A DNA stretch of 64,000 bases from Parelaphostrongylus tenuis (Eukaryota; Nematoda; Chromadorea; Rhabditida; Metastrongylidae). Position 1 is the first letter of the stretch, and each line of letters starts with the position of its first letter. The translations under genes were made by a program, and so were the position numbers. Below the pieces are notes generated by a model. It saw only the letters and a program-made list of their open reading frames with translations. It was not told the origin of the DNA and searched no databases. The stretch is from assembly GCA_019055375.1 (NCBI GenBank), contig JAHQIW010006100.1:62001-126000 (forward strand). Direction: 5' to 3'. Below are positions 43,681-57,400 of this stretch, in pieces.

Positions 43681-43689
43681 ATTCAACAC

Positions 43690-45510
43690 AGAACTGTGCA
43701 TTTTACCATAACAATGCTGAGACAGAAGAAAACCTGGGAACCTCGTGACCATAAGGAAGGCTAAAAATATTGCGAACGGATAATGGACAAGTTCTTTGTT
43801 ACACACAATAGCTTGAATCACAAACAAGTGGTTGCCCAAAAGATGAGAACATAAGCAGAAGACCATGTCGAGGAGGCAGAAGTTGGAAGAATACAGGAAA
43901 CATGTGAACAAACCGAAGAATAGAACGATTTCATCGAGGAACAATGTGCTCTGGCTCTTGCAGTGGCTCATAAACCGGATTTCTTTAACTTATTGCGTAT
44001 ATCAGCTGCACCTAATGCTACAACGGCTCTGTGGGTCGCTACGCGAAGATAACCGACGTAGTGAAAGGGAATGACCCGCTCGGGACGACATCTGAGCTAT
44101 CGCACCTTGTAGTTCGCAACTATGCGCTATTTTTCATTACTTCATTGGAGTTTTTCCTTCGCTCAAAAAAGTGCAGATTTTTGGTGTTACTCCGATACTC
44201 CATGATTTTCTGCACACGCTTATATGCTACAGTTCATACATAAATTGTGCATACGGAGAGGACTTCTAGGGTATAGCGAGGTCTCCTTCTTGTTCCTACA
44301 GCGCTATGTGAAGACCTTCCAAGGAACTAAACGTAGTTTCAAAGTTAACAGGATTTATACTGTCAAATGGTTACTAAACTTGATAAAAAGCCATTCACAG
44401 ACGCAAAAGAGAACAATGAGCTTCGGGTGTGACGAATAATCTTATTTTGGCCGCTTACAGTACATTGAGGCCTTTTCAGAAATCAAGAGCAGTAGTGAAA
44501 TTGCAAAGATTTGAGCTTTCGAATAATCACGAAAAGTCTGAGAGATTAGCTCTGACTAGCGAAAAGGTCCTTGTATAATCGTGTACTTGGGGCGGTGGAC
44601 GCCGTCCTGAGCGGGTTAATTTTCAAACTTTGGACAGAGAGCATTGCTGAAGCAGAGGGTGCGTCTAGCAGAGAGGCGCAAACATGCCTGTGCCTCCATG
44701 ACCTGGTATCGTATGCAGTGTGCAGCATCAAATGCGAATAGCAACCTAATATCTGATTCTTAATCGATATGATACTTTTGGGTGTTGTTTGGAATGAAGG
44801 AATCTCAAAAACACCAGCTAAACATCACAATATCCCTTGCAGAATATATAGAACTTGATCAATTTCTGACAGCACTGTGACTCTTTATTGGAGATAGTTT
44901 TATCATAAGAAAAGTTTTACTTGCTCTACTAGAGAGTGTGACCTGTGAAGAGGCGCAGGAATACCTTTTCCTCTACAACAATGATAAGATCGAGCATACA
45001 AGAAGATTAGCGAGGTTTACAATGAGAAAAACGCAGAAAATTTCTTCAGCACGCGAAGAAAAGCGATTTTTGAAAACTGCAGTGGAAGGGAGCGGGTGTC
45101 ATCAAAGACTGTCGAAGTGGTCGGTGTGACTTCACATACGTGTCACGGCAAGCACGGGAGATATGTAATAGCGCGTCGTACCACTTGACATGAAAGCGAC
45201 ATTTTGGCGCCGTTGGGAGAGCGTCCAAAAGGCGAGATGAATAACGAACTTTGTCGAATTACAGTTTTCACTAAATTCTTCCAATCACTTGTGGGAAAAT
45301 TCACGACTAGCCAATAGAGGGACTTGGTGCTGATCTTTCCTCTTGCTACTATCGACTTCATCTTTGAGAAGGCTCGGTCGATGACTCGTTTATCTTTTAT
45401 CTTCAGTTCACGATGAAAAATTATCTGATCTCCATGGACTTCCACTTTTTATGGAATAAGGACAATGTTGACATTATCGAGAGATCACCTGAAGGATTCA
45501 AAATACTCTG
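43690..45510. repeat. Conserved non-coding block, copy 2 (G/H blocks)
   Basis: Collinear with 18500-20060 and 54490-56300. Open frames of up to 124 codons occur but differ between copies. Confidence 0.55.
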
Positions 45511-46349
45511 CACAAATCCCCTGTCCATCTAGTTCGCCGTCCTCTGAATAGTCGTAATTTTTTGGTTTTTTATACTACAGGGCACATAACATTCTACGTC
45601 TGGATTACTCTGCAGTTGTTTAGACCATCTAATTGACCTAATTTCTAAATAAGAACGATCGTTATTCCCCTTAGTTCATAAAGATGCACTACCCTCTTAA
45701 GAACTAACAAGTCATAGAAAAAATAACGCCCTACACTCCCGCCATGAAGCATATGGTATAGCCGATTATACTGGTTTTGACTTGAGTTATTTTGGCCACT
45801 GCTTTCTCTTGGAAAGATGTTCTATGCTCTTCACTACAAATTTTGACAAAATGACCTATATTCTACCCCCATAGTTCTCTGCTATTTCTTTTTTTGTCTC
45901 CGCTCAAGCTCAGATAATGGCAGAAGAAATTTCACTCAAATTCCGTCCCCAGAAATCCTTTAAGTGACTTAATTTATAAGAACATGCAGTGGCGGCCACC
46001 TACAATAATGAAAAGAAAAGATGTATCAAATGCCGACCATCAAGCATACGATACAACTAATTATATCAACATTCAGAATGAGTTATTTTGACCTATGAGC
46101 TTCCCTTAAGAAGAAATCCACTGCTCGTCAACACAAGTTTTGGAAAAGAGCATATGTTGGTACATAGTATTGAGCACCCTGTGTGCAAAGAAAACTGCAC
46201 AGATATTCTAAATCTAACGAAAATTGCGAAAACTTTTCGAGCGTGAAATATTGGCTAGAAACCAAAGAGCTAAACAACCAATTGTGTCCCGCTACGTGGA
46301 AATAAACCTTAAAGTCCATCCTTACAAATATATAGAAATAAATGAGTAT

Positions 46350-46353
46350 GATC

Positions 46354-46385
<32 letters not shown>
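46350..46385. repeat. (TA)n microsatellite
   Basis: About 16 TA units next to exon D of copy 2. Confidence 0.9.
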
Positions 46386-46419
46386 AACTGCAGTATTGAA
46401 CTGATTTGTAATTACTCAC

Positions 46420-46500
46420 TTTCATATCAACGCTACGATCTATCTCAAACATGACGAGCTCGGAATCAGAGTGAAACTGCGAAGTCGACCGGCCGGAGTG
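46420..46500 (-). pseudogene. Nanos-like copy 2, second exon D
   Basis: 81 nt, phase 0/0, HSGRSTSQFHSDSELVMFEI. Acceptor CATTCTAG, donor AAA|GTGAGT. Confidence 0.6.
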
Positions 46501-46575
46501 CTAGAATGAAGATCCATCAAGAGAAAGCTAATTAACTATGGTCACAGCAATGAACTTTGAAAACTCCGAAGGAAC

Positions 46576-46722
46576 CTCATTTTCTCCAGGACGCGAAGAG
46601 CCGCCGCTTGACTCGTCCGTGTACCAAGTACCGTCCGGAAGCTTTCCACGATATTGCAGCAGTTCTTTTTTAACCGGACCTCGACGTACATTCACCTTCA
46701 AATCGTAGTTGCAACATTTCTA
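46576..46722 (-). pseudogene. Nanos-like copy 2, second exon C
   Basis: 147 nt after GTTCCAG. The first codon is TAG where most C exons have CAA; then LLQYRGKLPDGTWYTD. The CTD cysteine is replaced by Tyr. Junction GAG|GTTCCTTC. Confidence 0.6.
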
Positions 46723-47308
46723 CTGGAACTGTGTAACTATTTTCACAGAAAAAAATGGTCAAAATTCATTAGAAGTCCATAGAAGTAATCAATATAATGA
46801 ACTGCTTCCTTGTTTCGTTTTCTTGATGTGAGCTGCGATAATTCTCTGATAATGAAACAAAATATTTTACTTAAAATCCCTGCTCAGAAAAAGCTAAAGC
46901 AACATAGTTTTCAAAAGATACAGTGGCGGGCACCTAAACAAGGAAAGTAAGATGTATCAGAGGCCGACTATAAAGCGTGAGGTACATCCAGTTACATTAA
47001 CATTGAGACCAAGTTATTTTGGACCTAAGAGCATTTTCACAAAGAACTGCTGCTCTCCTCAACACAAGTTTTGTAAAGGAACACACGTTGCTACGTAGGC
47101 TTGAGCGCCTAATGTGAATAAAATTGCACATAAATGATAAATTTAACGAAGAATACGAGAAGCCTGTAAGCATAAAATAATGGCTGTAAGCTAGAGACCT
47201 TAACAGTCAAATGGATCTCCTTTACGTAGAAGTACACTCGCACATCCATCATTACACAAGTGTATGTACAGAAGTTGGAGTCTTTTGAACTGAATGATGT
47301 CCACTCAC

Positions 47309-47389
47309 TTCCTTATCAACGCTGCTATCCATCTCGAACATGACGTGCTCGGAATCAGAGTGGAAGTGCGATGTTGTCCAATCGGAGAG
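47309..47389 (-). pseudogene. Nanos-like copy 2, first exon D
   Basis: 81 nt, phase 0/0, LSDWTTSHFHSDSEHVMFEM, acceptor CATTCCAG, donor GAA|GTGAGTGG. Nearly identical to the D exon at 58826. Confidence 0.65.
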
Positions 47390-47463
47390 CTGGAATGAAC
47401 ATCCATCAACAAAAAGCTGACAAAATGTGGCACAGTAATTAATCACAAAAACTCGTAAACGAC

Positions 47464-47613
47464 CTCAATCTCTTCAGGATGCGCAGAGCTAATGTTCGAC
47501 TCATCGGTGCACCATGTACCGTCCGGACGCTTTCCGCGATACTGTAGCAACTCTTTTTCATTTTGACGTGGTGGACGTCCATCCGCGTTCGAGTTGCCGT
47601 TTGAATAGTTTTG
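47464..47613 (-). pseudogene. Nanos-like copy 2, first exon C
   Basis: 150 nt (50 codons, one more than usual) after ATTTCCAG, containing ELLQYRGKRPDGTWCTDESN. Junction GAG|GTCGTTTAC. Confidence 0.6.
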
Positions 47614-48494
47614 CTGGAAATATGTAACCATTCTCACGCAAGTATACTTAGAATTACAATAGTAGTATCCCAGAAACTGTAAGGATTTACTGCAATACTG
47701 GGAACAGTGGGGTCGTTGATTTAAAGGCGACTCTGGCACAGCTAAGCTTCACAACGGTGTTCCAGGTGAAGGAATATTGTCCTTCAATAGATTCAAGTAC
47801 TAATAGAGATGCGGTTCCTCCGATTTTTCACTGCTGCGATGGCAAGCCATCCAAGCATTCAGACATAAACACACACTACCATTATAATCACAGCGTTTCT
47901 ATGAAGGATTCGCAAATTTTATTCCTCGTTTCTTTTTTTTTTTTTCGTTTCTTGCGTTTTTAAACATTGCTACAAATTCACACTTGGTACTCTACAGGAA
48001 CGACTAAACTAGAGAGATGGTGAAGAAGTTAGGCAAATCCCACCCGACGATTCTCGCAAACAAAATGGGATTGCTGTTATTTACGCCCTCATCACCGGTG
48101 ATTTTTCTGCTCAAGTTGTATTTTCGTATTGTAAATGAAGAGCTGCCGTAGGACGATAGTGGTACGGTCGTTGTCATCTCAGCAGTTATGCAAGATCAAA
48201 GCAAAACTTTGAAAGCAGTTGAAACGGTCTGTAAGCAAGTTGTCTAAATATCAGGTTCCACGACAGACCAAATATAGTCATTTTGTAGAAGACGGACTTG
48301 TGCAGGGTGCTGAATGCGTACGTCATCAGTGAGCATCCGAAATCTGGGTCACATATATCTCAAGCCCAGCCACTCAGCGCATTAATTGCCATGCACCAAC
48401 TGTATACAGAAAAGCCATGTTTTTTGCAATGTGGAGCACGTGAGACATAGCTAACTTTTACAAGAAGGGTTCTTAACCAAGAAAGACCACCCAC

Positions 48495-48570
48495 CTCACT
48501 GCCGTTTGACCCAGACTTCGTCTTAGACGTTCAGGCTTCAGCTTCAGGAGAGTCTTCCCAGGCATACTCT
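48495..48570 (-). pseudogene. Nanos-like copy 2, exon B
   Basis: After GTCATACAAG; contains MPGKTLLKLKPERLRRSLG. One G is missing after that point, so the end is out of frame before the donor GAG|GTGGGT. Confidence 0.55.
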
Positions 48571-49224
48571 CTTGTATGACGAGAACCAACCAGTCGGAGT
48601 ACAAGCAAAGTTGAAGAATGAATGTGTAACCGTTTTGTTGGCGACTCATAGCACCTCGGGTACTGGTCCGCCTACTTTTCCCATGCTCGAATGTGGGAAA
48701 ACGCGCTTACCGTCTAGACTCTCCATCGTAAATGTCGCGCTTTCGTTTTGAGTAATCGATAGACAAGTGTGAGATCATAGAGGATGAAGAACTTCTAGTA
48801 AGACGAAAATTAATGAGGCAGTCAGCATTTTGTCCTGGAAATGATGATCATTTCTGGAAATTTTCCATCGGCGCGTTTCTTTCGTTTCATTTGTCTCTTT
48901 GTCAGAGTGGACACCTAAACTCAATGGTAGCATTTCGTACGTAAGAAACATCGTCTGTGTACGGTACTTTCTCCTTGGTTCAACTTTGATTTCACAGCAG
49001 CTAGTTTTCATATCTTCAATCAAAATATAGGGTACGCAAAAAGCGCAGTGGTTAGAGTTGCAGTTCAGTAATACACGCAGTTTTCAAGTGGGACTCTTCG
49101 CTATCGAACCAGTTTTGTCCTTCTCATTCCACAGCGAGATTCATAAGAGAAAAGTTGAAACTCCCTGAAATGAGACTGCTTGAGAAAAAAAATTGCAAAA
49201 ATAATGTTTTCTGAATAAAAGAAT

Positions 49225-49505
49225 AAAGGACGAAGTTCTTGACTTTGACCAATCAGTGAGTGATGCGGCATGCATTCGTCTTCAGTTAACTTCGTTTAAA
49301 GTGATTAAATGCATATCTAACCTTACAAAATGGCTCGCGGTGGCCTTCCACTGGATCGACTCAGTGGTGCTCGTCCTCCCAGACAAGTCTAAGACCAGTC
49401 CGGTACCAATTCATTAACCTCGGACGGATGGATGGTTGGCGAGACATGAGCTCGAGAGCGAACCATTAACCTTCTGTGTAATGCAGAGCATCTCTGAACC
49501 ACTGC
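49225..49505 (-). repeat. SINE S1 copy
   Basis: Tail block ATGCGGCATGCATTCGTC; position matches the SINE of copies 1 and 3, so it predates the segmental duplication. Confidence 0.6.
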
Positions 49506-50089
49506 GGAAAGGAAATACCATTCCGGAAAGAAGAAATGTCTGAATAATGACATGTGGATCAGAACTGGAGAAATATAGCACCTGGAAGAGTGTTTGTTCA
49601 GCGATGCTGTTTTCTAAATAGTGCTATTCTCTTGTAAATCCACATAAATATCTATTATCTGCAACTCTCAGTTACATTTAATAATTTTTATTATATAGAA
49701 TATGTTGATTCGGATACGTAACCCAGTTTACTACAGTTACACAAAATATCTCGTTGACAATACCTCTATGTAATGAATGTAAATATTTATTGTACCGCGA
49801 TTGCTACGAGACCTCTCGAGTAATCCCTTTAAGCTCTTTAATTCCATTATGTTCCGCACTAAAATCCTTTTCACATAAATTAATAATTTTAGAAGAGAAT
49901 CCACATAAACGCTTCATCGCAGCACTTAAAGTTGACAGTAGTTTTTTTTTTTAAAAAAAGTCAAGGGAACAGGCAGTGAAGCGAAAATTCCTGTGAATAC
50001 AAAATTTCGTTTAGAGTGCTATTCCCTTCAGACGAGATACGTTTAGCTGTTTAGCTATAAATGTTTGAAAGAGCAGTTCTGGAGGAATT

Positions 50090-50350
50090 AGTGGCGCTTT
50101 TGAAATACCACCAGCTAAGTTCGGTGAATTTTGAGTGGCGCTCAAGATTAACGGAGTTTGCTGTGGACAGCCCTAGCGTGACTGATCCTCAGGAGTGTTC
50201 TTTCTGGATTTGAACTTCTCCAACCACTTTGTGGCCGTTCTTTCTGCAACCTTATCATCGCCCTCAAGCTCTATTAACCTCACAAACCGCTTCACTGGAA
50301 TTTTCCTCAAGGCGCCTTTCGTGCATGAAATGTAAGGGATTTCGTTTCCA
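50090..50350 (-). mobile_element. Mariner helix-turn-helix fragment
   Basis: Minus-strand VAERTATKWLEKFKSRKNTP resembles the mariner step VSERTVRRWFKKFRSGDESLED. Truncated. Confidence 0.6.
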
Positions 50351-50764
50351 AAACAGCTCTATCTTAAAGTAAATACAGACACGGTGTATATCAAAATGCT
50401 TGCAAGAAAGTGCGCAACTGAATGATACCAAAGCCATGCAATTTAATTGCTTTTGTTAACAAATTTGGTGTTTCCTGATCTGAGGTCAGTACTTACAGAA
50501 CGGCATAATGAAAGGTCCATCTTTAAAATAAATAATCCTTTAGAATTCTGATGTTACCGAATAAATCGCAGAAACTTCGAGACTGGGCAGAAAGCGCGCT
50601 CTTCCCAAGGGGGAAAAGTGGGTGCGGATAGGCGAAACGTACTTTATTTTATACAGGATGGCTGCTGATAGTGATTGTTGAATGGTGTGATCTGTTAGTC
50701 ATCGAACGACACATCCCGCAGTGAAAAATGACCTTCAAACAACAGTCGAATTACTAATCACTAC

Positions 50765-50905
50765 TGTGCTTGTAATGTTATTGCATGAATTTTCAGTACA
50801 TGAACTGCACAAGAGCCAACTTTCCGGTTTATCTGTTTGTATCCGGTAACTTTCCGGTTTGCCTCATTACAGTGACATGTAACCCACGCGATTGAATGAA
50901 AATCG
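50765..50905 (-). other. Conserved 3' flank of nanos-like copy 3
   Basis: Counterpart of 15195-15340. Possible 3' UTR or last exon. Confidence 0.4.
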
Positions 50906-51329
50906 CGCAGTCCCCACTACAGACGCACTGGAGAACTCCTATATCTCGTTGAAATGGTGGAATAAAGCAAATACCTGCATTATTAGTCGTAACGTTTTCA
51001 GAAATCGAAATCAACTTTCCAAAGCTCGTAGCAGAGCCTGTGGTTGACAATTGGAATATAGAACAATGCACATATCAGGAACCGCATTTATTCGGAGAAC
51101 TTCATAAGATGTAATCGTTGAACAAACATCATACCACGCAAGTATTATAGAAGTAACCAACCAAGCAGGTGATATAATAAACCGGTTTGTCAATGTCAGC
51201 CTCAAAAGCAAAATGTGATTATAATATGACATCTGAAGTCGTAAGAGGCGAATAAACACAAGACAGAATCCTGCAAAAGATAACAACACACAAAGTGTAA
51301 AAGTCGCATTAAGCCGCTGCCGGGGCGAC

Positions 51330-51427
51330 TATTCTGAGAAAGCAACATAGGACAGAATTTATCGTTGTGGGCATCGTCACCAGTGGCTCCACAGTGACCA
51401 CACTTCGCGAACCACAGATGTGGACAG
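51330..51427 (-). CDS. nos: Nanos-like copy 3, zinc-finger exon 2 (intact knuckle)
   Basis: The acceptor ATATGTTTCAG precedes 51427. Joined in phase 2 to exon 1, it reads T-CPHLWFAKCGHCGATGDDAH then NDKFCPML. The spacing is C-x7-C-x2-C-x7-H-x4-C exactly as in Nanos, with the CGATGD-AH...CP signature. The frame stays open past CPML; the end or a further intron is not resolved. Confidence 0.85.
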
Positions 51428-54400
51428 CTGAAACATATTCATCGGTAAGACGGAAGCTACAAAATTTTTTCACATCTATCTACGAACAGAAATCCAATAG
51501 AGACAGAGGTAAAAGCCATTCGATTACTGAATAATCTCCCACGCTAAATGAAAGGAACCATGGAAAGAAAGAGGACAAGAATAAGTATTTGGCGTTGACC
51601 AATCCCCAACTTTCTGACGCACCACGCATGCCAAATTATTGAACATTGTCTGACGTCACTGAATGCAGATATGTTATGCACTGGCTCAACCCTTGCCTTT
51701 CGTAGACCCAATCCTCTGTGCGTTTAACTGGCAAAGGTGGACTGTCTGCTCCACCTCCTCCGCGTCTCTAACCTACAACGATACGGTGTACTCCAGTTAA
51801 TAAACCACGTTTTCGATCGCGCTCTATGTCACTAATGAATGATTTGACTGAATTAACACCTCCATCTAGAAATCACACTATTTCCTACTGGATTTCTACT
51901 AAGAAGGCTATCGATAGTAGAAACACCACCGATGCTTGCTCTAAAACTCCTCATTTTGAAGAGATAAGTGGATGCCTGAAAAAATTCCATATTCCGAATT
52001 ATTATTAAGCTGTCCTATTTATGATTGTTCCTATTCCAATCATATTTGGCGACTTACAGCCAATTAACTAACTTCATTGTCGATGTGTGTTAATATTTGC
52101 GTAAGTGTATGATGAATTACTAAATGTTATCCAGTATCCAATTCATTCCAGAGAAAATAGTATGATTCAAGGTGCTGTTTAATTAAACCAATCCCTAGTA
52201 ATTAGTACTTGTGATGTAGAGCGCGACAGAAAACGTGCTTTCATCCACTGGAGTATGCTGTATCGCTGAGGATTAGGGACGAAGTCGAGGTGAAGCAGAC
52301 AGTTTACTTTTGGGGTTAAATACACAGAGGGTTGGGTTTGTGGAAACTAAAGGGTCATGGTAGTATACTCATGTATCTTGTCAGTAAGCTATACAATATA
52401 CGATGAGGGATCGAACAAAAGACGTGTGTACTGTAAGGCTTAGAACCACTACGCGCCACACGTATCCTAATGATTTTGGAGTTTTGGAAAATATCAACAA
52501 ATACTCGGAAACATAGAACACCTTTATTTAACATGGTTAAAGTAATGGAAAACAACAGATTGCCACGAATTACAGTGCAGCTATATAATTATTTGAAATT
52601 CTCAACGGTACTTTCGTGGCCGCTGCTTCATTCTACTAATGTGGCGAGACTTAGCCGCCGCTCTTCACGAGGAGTTCATAGGTACCGCACTATCCCAAGA
52701 AGATGGGGTACTGACCAGGACGAATATTCGCCAATCAAAAATATAGATCAAAGTGGCGTCATACCACTTCCACGCTGCATAAGTGAGGTTGACCTATGGT
52801 GTATCTGGAAGGAGTTCGTCAACGACGGACATTTTACTCCTTATCACTATGCTATGTAATTTGGAAAATTTTTGGAAAATTTACACACGTTGTGATGCCG
52901 TAACTGTCCTTCATAGAATGTGTATGCCAGATACCATTAGAAAAGATACTTGGCGGATTTCTGCCTAGGTCTTGGCACATCTCGCAGTACTGCTCATAAC
53001 AGTGCCAACAGATGGGCTCTTTATCAGAGCGAAAAATTTCTGAAAAGTAAAAAACTTTGCTCTGATTACTCAACACTGACAAACCGAGTGTTAGCGATCA
53101 ACGCCGAGATATCATCATACCTCATTTGGTAGATTTGATCCTGGAGCGAACTGATCACGATCATATACTTCCGTTTGCGGACTCTGTATTACATAATAGA
53201 TTAACCAATATCAAATACCCTGTTCACTATCACATTTGTAAATTACACGAGTTGAGCTAGCTATACGACCACGAGCTTCGGTAGGTATTTTGCTCGCGTC
53301 AAAAATTCTCGTCAATTCAATCCGCCTAAGAATTCGGTGGTCAAAAAAGAAATATGAAATTGTCAGGGTTAACTTTCCTGCTGCTCGACTGAGGGCACTC
53401 ATCACTTCTAGTTCCCATATTATCCTATCCTTGGAGCCTCAAACAAAGTTGAGGATATGCGTGCAATACAGCACTGCGGTAAATCTCTCGACCACTGATT
53501 GGAGAGCGAAAGAGCAACCACTAGAACTGACTGTTTCGTTTCGAAGTGCTTTCTCAAGACCATGCTCAAACTTCTATATGCCTGCTAAATATTTTATGAG
53601 CCATGCATGTGGTCTGTTATGAGCACTTGGGCACTTGCACAGACCAACAAATGTGTTCCTACCTATTGAAAGACGAAGGGCTTGCCTAAATGACGAGGCT
53701 ACCAAGCCGAAACACGTATATTGGGCTGTACAAATACCCATAGCAGACCACATGCTTGGCTCAAAAAAATAACTATTAGGCATAGTGATATTTGGGCGTG
53801 GTCTTAAGAACACTCAAAACGAAAGGTGTAGCATGTTTAACGATATCAGTCATCAGCAATCGAGTGTATAACACCTGCCAATTCAGTGGAGTTTTCACAT
53901 ACGAACGTGTAAATAGTTCGTCGGCGCCTACTCTGTGTAGGGGTCTAGGAGCCGCCGAGAGGATTGACTCAAAAAAAAACAAGTCTCCCCAGACGACGAA
54001 GCTGCCAAGAACTGAGTGTATTTGTCGGTTTTCACGCCGCCCACGTTGCAAACGACGTTTACTCAGTTTGTGACTGATTGACCATTTAATCAACCCAATT
54101 TTCAAGAAATGAACAATGTAATAGTGCTTCATACATTTTCCGTGCCCTCGATCCCGGCGCAAATTGCTCACTAATGCATATTTCCACTTCTGGACCCTGT
54201 ATCTAAGAGTTGATGGAAAAATGCCGAAAACGGCTTTAATTTCACTTACAAACAAAGTAGAGTTTGGACATCACCAAAGTCCCAGTTTTACTGGATGTTT
54301 CATCTGTGTTCCAACTGAGATTCCTCAGAATCTCTCGATGAAAACGAAAAAAATTCAATAACGAGCATTTTTCTTCCTGACAATTTCGTAAATTCTGATA

Positions 54401-57400
54401 CTCTGTATATCTCACCCAGTTACACTTGATAATCTCACGACGAGTAACCTCCATAAGTGTTAATTTCATCTTCTTACTGGCTAATTTCAACACATAAAAC
54501 TGTGAAGTACGCCATAAGAATGCTGAGATATAAGAAAAACTGGGAATTCAGGACCGAACGAAGGGATAATAATGTCGTGAGTGCAGAATGGATAAGTTTT
54601 TTGCTGCACACAGTAGCATGAATCACCCACAACAAATGGCCAAAAACATGGGAGCTCAAACAAAAGCTGATGACGAAGTCGCAGAAGTTGGGAAAGACAC
54701 AGGAAACGTGCGAGAAACCCGTAAAACGATAATTTCGAGAGACCCATGCGTTCAGCCCAGTGCAAAGGCTCATAAACCGGACTTCTTGATCTCAATGCGC
54801 ATGTCAATTGCGCTCAATGCCACACGGTTCTATAAGCAGCTCTGCACGAACATGGCCGCTGTTGTGGAATTGTTAACCCGCTCGGTACGACAGCTGATCG
54901 ATCGAGTAACAAGATTCGCAAGAGGCGCTCTACTTTCGTTACTTAGTTGAAGCTTTTTTTCTATGGCTTAAAAAAATTCCAAATTTTAGTTGTTACTCTG
55001 ATACACCAATGCTTTTTTTCTACACGCTCATATGGCTTTTCTACAAATAACTTTTACATGCGAACAAAATTCTAAGGTTGAAATCTGGTCTTCTTCTCTG
55101 TCTTGCGGCACTCATATAAGACCTGAGAATAAAACCTAGTCGCAGATCCATGAAGGTTTATACTGTCAAACGGTTGATAAATTCTCAATGAAAAGCCCAT
55201 CCCCAGCCTTAGCTGAGCAAAAAATGCGCGTCGACTGTGAAATGCAATCGTATTTTCGCCGCTAAATCGCAGTATGGTCTTTTCGCAAATTGAGCATAGT
55301 CATGAAATCGCCGAGATTAAGCTTTCAATTTTGAGGGCACAGCTCTGTTCAGCGGAAAAGTCCCACAGATAATTGTGTAACTAGAGCGGCAGATGCCGTC
55401 CCGAAGGGGTTAATTTCTAGATATCAGCGAGATTATTGCTAGTAAAGAGGGTCTCGCTTGGAAATGGTGGGGAAAAGGAAGAGGCGCAGAGATGCTTTTC
55501 CATGACCTCGTATCGCATGCAGTCTGTAGTATTATCTGTGACAACGAATCTGTTACTTTCTTTTTATTGATATAATGACTTTTGTGTACTGTTTGGTATT
55601 ACGAATATCAAAACCACAAGGTAAATGTCCTAACATTTCATGTGAGATTTACACAACTTGATTAAGTGCTAACAAGAGAATGACTGAATAGTGGACAGAA
55701 AGGTCTATCATAAGAAGAGTATGACTTGTTCTGCTGACATAAGACTGTGCATAAAAGAAGATCGGCCACATTTCCAACGAGAGTAGCGCAGAAATTTTCT
55801 CGGAATGTAAAAAGAAATGATTTGCAGAAAAGAAACTGCAGTGGAAGAGAAGGGGTCCAAGTAAAAATTGTCGAAGTGGTCGATGTGACTTCCATAGGTG
55901 TCACGGCGAGCATGGAAAATAATTAGCGCCCTCCAATTGAAATAGAAGTAAAATTCAGCGTCGCTCCGAGCGTCATAAAGGAGAGATAATTGCGAAATTT
56001 GCTTTAGTATAGTGTCCGCTTAATTTCCGATCACTTGGATCACTTGGGACAATTCACGAGTAGCCAGTAGAGGGTCTGGTGCTGATTTTACCGACTGCTA
56101 CTTCAATTTTTGGAGAGACCTGAACGATATCACGCTGATCTTGTGTCTTCAGCTCGCGATGGTTTACTATCTGATCTCCACGGTCTCTACTTTTGTATAA
56201 AATAAAATGCTCATATCATCAAGAGGACACCATAGGTTCCAAAACACCCTGCACAAATCCCCTGTCTATCCAGTCAGGCGTTCTATAAAAACGCGTGAAT
56301 TTTTGGCCCACTGTCCTTTTACATTTAGATCATTTTTTAGTTGATTAGATCGTCTAAATAACTTAATTTCTGAACAGGAACGTTGGGTTCCCCACAGTTC
56401 ATAGAGTTGGACAACCCTCATAAGAACTAGCAAGTCCTAGAGAAAAAATAACACATTAGAATCCGAAGATTAAGCGTACGATACACCCAATTATGTACGA
56501 ACACTAAATTAAGTTGTCTTGTAATATCTCACAAGTACGACCATCTCTAAAGCTCTGCATGATTATAGATATGCAAAAACTTCTCACAAACAGTCCTTTT
56601 CTTCATTTAAAGCTTACACGAGGTTGATACTTCCTTTTGGTACTTGGTTACTTATTAATAAGGTGAGGTTTCTCGGAATAACTAGAGTGTTGATTTCTTT
56701 TCTATTGATTTTTGATACAAGCGAAATATTAACCGAGTAATCACATATGGTATGATATATACGTCTAGCCTCTGACGAAGGCGTTGCCGCCGAAACGTTA
56801 GCCATCGAGTTTTGAGGAAAACGAGTGCCAACCTCGTGCAAGTTTTGAATAAAGAAAAGAAAAGTTGTCTTGGACCTACACGCTTCTCTTAGGAAAATGT
56901 GCCATGCTCCTGAACACAAATTCTGTTAAGAGTTCTTTCTGATTAGGAGGGAACAAATGAATTAAAAGCGTATTCGCTGGAGAGGAACTTTTCATCGGTA
57001 AATTATTGAGCATTCGAAGGCTGAGCCTCAAAGCTAGAGTTCGACGTTGCCAGCTTTTTGAAGATCCTTTATGACGTTATAACACTTAGATCAAAAAATA
57101 TGCTTTACACTCGCCTTTCGCCTTCATTTTATCACGCGTATGATTCGCCGGAGGTCAAAAGCATATCAATGTGTAGAGATATTTTCCTAGCATCTGAGCA
57201 ATCGTTTCTTCTAGAGTTTCTTTCAAACCGGAGGAAAAATTCAAAATTGAGTAACCAAAACATCGATCGTCCCGCCTCGCGTCGCCCTTGCCACGCATCT
57301 GCCACGGCGCTCGCTTTGTAGAATGAGCTGCAAACAACGCTACCAAAAATGCAAATCTCGGTCCTGTTTTCCTTGCTAAACCGTATTTCTAGAAAGTAAG

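Larger units (their letters stand above)
42438..48711 (-). pseudogene. nos: Nanos-like gene, copy 2 (pseudogene)
   Basis: Recognisable parts on the minus strand: exon A ending at 48711, B 48495-48570, C 47464-47613, D 47309-47389, second C 46576-46722, second D 46420-46500, conserved blocks 43690-45510, E3 about 43610-43680, E2 43320-43382, E1 42668-42730 and a ruined zinc-finger exon 1 at 42438-42589. Lesions: one base lost near the end of B, TAG as the first codon of the second C, mutated acceptor and donor and two stops in the zinc-finger exon, and no zinc-finger exon 2 found between 41 and 42.4 kb. Some exons (C, D, E1, E2) are still clean, so decay is recent or constraint differed along the gene. 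Confidence 0.7.
47640..50050. repeat. Segmental duplication unit, copy 2
   Basis: Collinear with 23230-25960 and 61590-63950, including the tRNA-like head near 49037 and an S1 SINE. Confidence 0.7.

Noticed and set aside
43597..43971. 124-codon minus-strand hydrophobic frame
   Set aside because: Not kept open in copies 1 and 3; overlaps exon E3 and intron sequence.
53776..54255. 159-codon minus-strand open frame
   Set aside because: It crosses exon E2 in another frame, an intron and dispersed repeat R; chance frame.
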